64,000 nt of DNA from Peromyscus leucopus (taxonomy: Eukaryota; Chordata; Mammalia; Rodentia; Cricetidae), in NCBI RefSeq assembly GCF_004664715.2, contig NC_051070.1, positions 68,762,200 through 68,826,199 on the forward strand, written 5' to 3'. Below are positions 59,446 to 64,000 of this stretch, piece by piece (the stretch's first letter is position 1; every line of letters begins with the position of its first letter). The translations under genes were made by a program, and so were the position numbers. The notes under the pieces were generated by a model. The model was given only the letters and a program-made list of their open reading frames with translations. It was not told the DNA's origin and searched no databases.

Positions 59446-60108
59446 AAAAAAAAAGGACCCTTTTAAATGCATTGATGAGATCATCAGGTAGGCAGGCCCA
59501 GCAAAGAAGTCTCAGCTTGGGCAGCAGGTGCTAGCTGATGGTAGTCTCAACTCTGGGTTGGTGGAAACTGTATATTCCAAAAGATGTCACCTGATAGTCA
59601 CAAGGATGCTAGGTCAGACACAGAAGTGGGCTCTGGATGGCTATTAATAGGGCTAATGATAGTCAAGATAAGTCGGCTCTAGATCTGCAACATTCCAAAC
59701 TCTCCCCAAACACGGAACTCCTAACCACTTAATCAGCCTAAAGAATCTTTAACACAGGTGAGGCTTTTTCCTGGCACTTCAGTAGCCAACAGTAAGAACT
59801 ATTGTGTCTTCTGGGAGAATTGACCTCCTTATCATTTAATGCCATTCTTTACCCCTGATAATTTTCTTTCCTTAAAGGTCCTTGTGGTCTAAAATCAATG
59901 TAATTACTCCATCTCTGTTTTGGTCAGTATTGGTGTGTCTATTTTTCATCCTTTTACTTTTTTTTCCTGCCTAAACTGATCTTGAATTCCGGATCTTTTC
60001 CCTCCTGCTTCTACCTCCTGCAAACCAGGATTATTGGCACACACCATCACAATCCAGATCCGTCCTTTCACTTTGAATATATCCGTGTCTTTATATTTAG
60101 GAGACATT
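59446..60108. other. Unique or old-repeat sequence
   Basis: AT-rich; a degraded LINE is possible. No gene recognised. Confidence 0.35.
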
Positions 60109-60109
60109 T

Positions 60110-60348
60110 CTTATTTGTTTTAAAGATTTTATTTACATAATTATTTTACATGTATGGGTGTTTTGCCTGCATGCATGTCTGTGTGCCACGTGCATTCAGT
60201 GTCTCTGGAGGACAGAAGAGGGCAACAGATTTCCTGCAACTGGAATTATAGATGGTTGTGGGCCACGATGTTTGCGCTGGGAATCAAACCCAGGTCCTCT
60301 GGAAGGGTGGCCAGTGATCTTAACCACTGAGCCAACTCTCCAGCCCCC
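60110..60348 (-). mobile_element. B2-family SINE
   Basis: Reversed body ending CACTGAGCCAACTCTCCAGC. Confidence 0.9.
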
Positions 60349-60419
60349 CTTTTAAAAACAAGTTATTCTCTTGCTCTCTTTCTTTCTCTCTTTCTTCCTT
60401 CCTTTCTTTATTTCTTTTT

Positions 60420-60423
60420 CTTT

Positions 60424-60463
<40 letters not shown>

Positions 60464-60600
60464 AGACAGGGTTTCTCTGTGTAGCCTTGGCTGTCCTGGA
60501 ACTCACTCTGTAGACCAGGCTAGCCTTAAACTCACAGAGATCCGCCTGCCTCTGCCTCCTGAGTGCTGGGATTAAAGGCATGAGCCACCATCGCCCGGCA
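60420..60600 (-). mobile_element. B1 SINE with long T tail
   Basis: Antisense B1 with about 35 T at its tail and an intact CCATCGCCCGGC end. Confidence 0.95.
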
Positions 60601-60705
60601 AGGATAGATCTCTTAATTGAGCCCAGAACTCATTTGCAGGGTCTCTGTACAAATAGCCGGCTTGCCCCAGGGATCCGCTGTCCTGGACTTTCAAACACTT
60701 GAGTG

Positions 60706-60795
60706 ACACATGGCCACCACACCCACCTGCTTTTACACATGGCCACCACACCCACCTGCTTTTACACATGGCCACCACATCCACCTGCTGTTATG
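60706..60795 (+). repeat. 29-bp tandem repeat, three copies
   Basis: ACACATGGCCACCACACCCA-type unit starting at 60706, 60735 and 60764. Confidence 0.9.
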
Positions 60796-60975
60796 TAGGT
60801 TCTGGGGATTCAAACTCCAGTCCTCAGGATTTTGAGGCAAGCACTTTATCTGCTGAGCTGTCTCCCAGCACCAAGGCCCTTTTAATCCTCTTTTTATAGT
60901 TATTAGTGTAACATTTGAAGTTATACAAATGATGTGATTGTAGCAGTATGGGAATGATGACTGAGAGACTCTAAG

Positions 60976-60976
<1 letters not shown>

Positions 60977-61021
<45 letters not shown>
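60977..61021 (+). repeat. (CA)n microsatellite
   Basis: About 22 perfect CA units. Confidence 0.98.
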
Positions 61022-61022
<1 letters not shown>

Positions 61023-61472
61023 ATATGTAACAACCACTAACAGGATATGTAATGCTCTCCGACACTCCTCAGACGCACATCTCTTGAAAAACACTGGAGA
61101 CACAAGAACGGTGTGACTGAGCAGATCTGAGGGGCCATCAACGTTTCCCTTGATTGCTTTTATGTGTCTCGGATAGGTGGGTGGTTTCGGACTGGAAGCC
61201 ACTTCAATGATGAGCCACAGAACCGGGCCTGGGGAGGCAGGCAAAAGTCCCCCAGGATCCAGGGCATGGGAGAACCCAAGCTGGTACCGGTATTGCTGTA
61301 GACCAGTCAGATCTGCAGGCGGGAGAAAGGACAGGAGGCAACCTGTCAGTGTAAGGAATGTCTTTAAACGCCAACTAGAGGAATCCCTAATTTGCCGTAG
61401 AGACAGAACTCAGGAAGCCCCACGGGTGACACAATGCAGACAGCCAAGCTTAATCCAGTGAGGAGAGGCTAA

Positions 61473-61620
61473 GGCAGGGTTTCTCTATGTAGCCCTGGCT
61501 GTCCTGGAACTGGCTCTGTAGACCAGGCTGGCCTCCAACTCACAGAGATCCACCAGCCTCTGCCTCCCGAGTGCTGGGATTAAAGGCGTGCACCACCACC
61601 GCCGCTGCCGCCGCCACTGC
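61473..61620 (-). mobile_element. B1 SINE with GCC-rich end
   Basis: Antisense B1 whose end reads CACCACCACCGCCGCTGCCG, a small triplet expansion of the B1 5' end. Confidence 0.9.
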
Positions 61621-61899
61621 GGGGTTTGATTCTTTTTTGACAACTGATTACGCTTGAGCCTTTAGATCTTTGGCCCCTACTCAAATGCAAGTGACCATCG
61701 GAGTTCTTCCTGGGATCACTATGACACGAGAAGCCCCTCAAAAAATCATAAATAATTTTTATTTTTGTTTATATTCTAGTTAAAAGCCATCTTATGCTAC
61801 ACATGGTGGCACATGTCTGTAGTTCCAGAGGCTGATTCAAGAAGCTCTCTTGAGGCAGGAACTCAAGAGCAGCCTGGATAACACAATGAGACCCCAACT

Positions 61900-64000
61900 G
61901 AAACCAAACCAATGAGTAATCAGGTTTCTCCTTTGGAAAGACCTTTATTTCTCTTGCATTATAGGAATCCATTCCCTTTTAAAGTGAGTATTGGCTTTAT
62001 TTGGGGAGAAGGAACAAAGGGATGAAGGAAGGAGGGAAGAAGAGAGGGAGGAGAAAGGACGAGATTCAGGGGACATGCAGGCTGTGCCCTCTCCTGCCTG
62101 CTCTCCCAGAGGAAGATCTGGGGAATCCCATCCATGTCCCATCATGCTGCAGCACGCGGCGTCGCAAGAACAGCAGCTGCTAGCTTTCTTTGGTACCTTA
62201 TTCATCATGCATTTATTTTTATTGAGCTTTGTCAGAGGCAAAGGAGCTCCTGATAACTTTAGTCCATTAAAAACAAACAAAACCCCTGAAAACAATGGGC
62301 AACGTTAAGGGGACTGGAGGCACGAGGGAGGTCAAAGGGCAAACACCACAGGAGCAAACGGGGCAAAAAGTCCTCTAGAGTTCAGGCCGCAAGACTTGAC
62401 ACGGGAGCCACTGTCCGGGGTCTTTCTCTTTCCCTTTGGAATGCTCACAGCACTGGCCGGCCTCTGGGGACGTACCCTGGAAGCCCAGTCCTTTGAAGAC
62501 CCCTCCCCAGGCTCACCCGCCAGGAGCCCTCCCCCTCTGCCCTGCCCTCCAGCAGCAACGCTGCTTCTGCACTTCTGCTCCCATGCTTGGGGTTCGAGCC
62601 CTCTTGCACAGGTTAACAGCCGCCACCCCACACCATTGCCGCATGGAAGATGTGTTTACTTATTCGTATGAGAACTCAGTACAGGCCTGGGCGTCTACCC
62701 CTCTTCGTGTGTCGGGGAGTCGCCACGTCCACGGGGGTGTTCAGTGACCTTCCAATCCCTCCCCACCATCTCCCCACACTCTCTCTAGTGACACTACCCA
62801 GAAGCCAGATCGACCTTGCTTAGCAGATGATCACACAGACAGGCACGACTATCTAATTCTAGCCAAGGGCATGGGGAAAGGACAGCGCCCCGGGGGCCTG
62901 TGGCTTCTCTGCTGGGAGGGCTCAGGGCTAATAATAGGAGGGGAGATTAGGGACGGATTTGAAGTGCATTGTTATCTCACAGGAATGGCCTTCAAGAGCC
63001 TTTCCCAAGCTTTCCCAAGAGCTGTGCCACCCCCCACCCCCCCCACCCCCTCACCCCTGATGCTGTGTGGCTGAGGAATACCACTGTCACTTACTTCATC
63101 CCCATCAGCTCAGCCCCCATGGGTCCTTCACCCCACCCCCGCCCCAAGTTTTCTTTCCACGCCTGGTTTCGCCTCTGCTTCTCTGCCTCCATGCGCTTCC
63201 TGCCGCGACTTCCCACAAGTCTCCCCACTCCTGGTTCCCACATCTGGCCAATGCTGGCTCCTCCCGTTCCACCTTCTCTCCTCCCAGGAGCATCACTGTT
63301 TCCAGCTGAGGGCTCCAGTTTGCTTTTCCAGGCTCGTGGCCTTTGCCTCCCTCCCTAACCCATGCGTGCCAACTCTGTGCCCACACTCCTCCTCTGCCCT
63401 CCGCCTTCTCTTCCAGCAGAGCTGGACAAACACAAGCCACAGAGGCTGAGGTGGGGCTAGTGAGCTCCACTCCCCCAGGCATGGGGACACCTCTGAGAAC
63501 AGGGCTTGGGACATGACAGGCTACGGAGGCACCTCGCGAAGCCTAGCCATGGCTATTCTTAGGAACCCAGCCCCACAAAAGGACCTCCGCTTTGTCTCAT
63601 TCCACCCCCACGGAGTTGCTCTTGGCAGCCAAGACTGTAATCTCAGAGACGAGGGGCCCAGCACGGGCCCCTTGCACAAGCCCAATCCTCTGCCCTGGTT
63701 TCTCTCCACCACGAGGCACTGACCTTGGGCAAGGTCACCTCCCCTGTGACAAATACACACAGCAGCCAAGCTCTGACACTCTTTCTACGGTCTTGGCCTG
63801 TCCAGAGCCCGGTGGGGCCAACCTCTGGCAGCCCCACCCTTGGACTTTGCAGACAGCCTCATCTGCTCTTCTCTCCAAAAAACAAAACAACAAAAAACCA
63901 ACCACCACATTCTCCTGCTCCTTTCCTGTTCTTCCTGCTCAGAATAGGTCAGCTCTTCTAGCCTGGTAAATTCTGAGTCCTTTTCTACAGCCTCCTCTCT
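61900..64000. other. Unique block on the presumed Myh7 side
   Basis: Two kilobases essentially without SINEs. It contains two groups of muscle-type motifs (62174-62256 and 62928-62987). No exon is recognised. Known mammalian synteny places Myh7 beyond this edge. Confidence 0.5.
62928..62987 (+). promoter_or_regulatory. Candidate cardiac/muscle enhancer core
   Basis: Perfect MEF2 consensus CTAATAATAG (62928), NKX2-5-like TGAAGTG (62960), GATA site on the - strand (TTATCT, 62972) and TEAD-type GGAATG (62982), all within 60 bp of SINE-free sequence. Confidence 0.4.

Overview
This is rodent nuclear DNA. B1 and B2 SINEs lie on both strands every one to two kilobases, and there is an L1 3' end, a rodent-type hAT (URR1-like) element, LTR-like repeats and many long CA, GA and triplet microsatellites. 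Many B1 copies end in a version reading 'ccaggaaaggcgcaaag' before the usual tail. From memory this fits a cricetid (hamster, vole or deer-mouse type) better than Mus, but species is not settled here. Gene order (Zfhx2, then Ngdn on the opposite strand) matches mammalian 14q11.2-type synteny, where Myh7 lies beyond Ngdn.

Layout. Positions 1-10240 hold the last seven coding exons of Zfhx2 on the + strand. They splice in frame to 1724 C-terminal residues with three homeodomains and about eleven zinc fingers, followed by a 3' UTR of roughly 2.4 kb. Positions 12.7-47.5 kb are intergenic: SINE and LTR debris, microsatellites and a 50-bp minisatellite, with blocks of mostly non-repetitive DNA (about 16.4-20.5, 38.1-40.2 and 42.1-45.1 kb) that could carry regulatory elements or noncoding RNAs. 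Positions 47.5-56.0 kb hold the complete Ngdn gene on the - strand: 11 coding exons encoding 315 aa, with a CCAAT-rich, YY1-type promoter. Positions 56.0-61.9 kb are repeat-rich upstream DNA, and 61.9-64.0 kb is mostly unique, lying on the side where Myh7 is expected.

Function. ZFHX2 is a homeodomain/zinc-finger transcription factor. NGDN is a nucleolar ribosome-biogenesis and translation factor of the Sas10/Utp3/C1D family. The two do not form a known shared pathway. No prokaryote-like system, CRISPR array or new protein system was found. The most interesting noncoding signals are two matching AT-rich homeodomain-site clusters in the Zfhx2-Ngdn interval, outward-pointing CTCF-like motifs on either side of Ngdn, a compact MEF2/NKX/GATA/TEAD motif group on the presumed Myh7 side, and triplet expansions that grew inside B1 and B2 SINEs.
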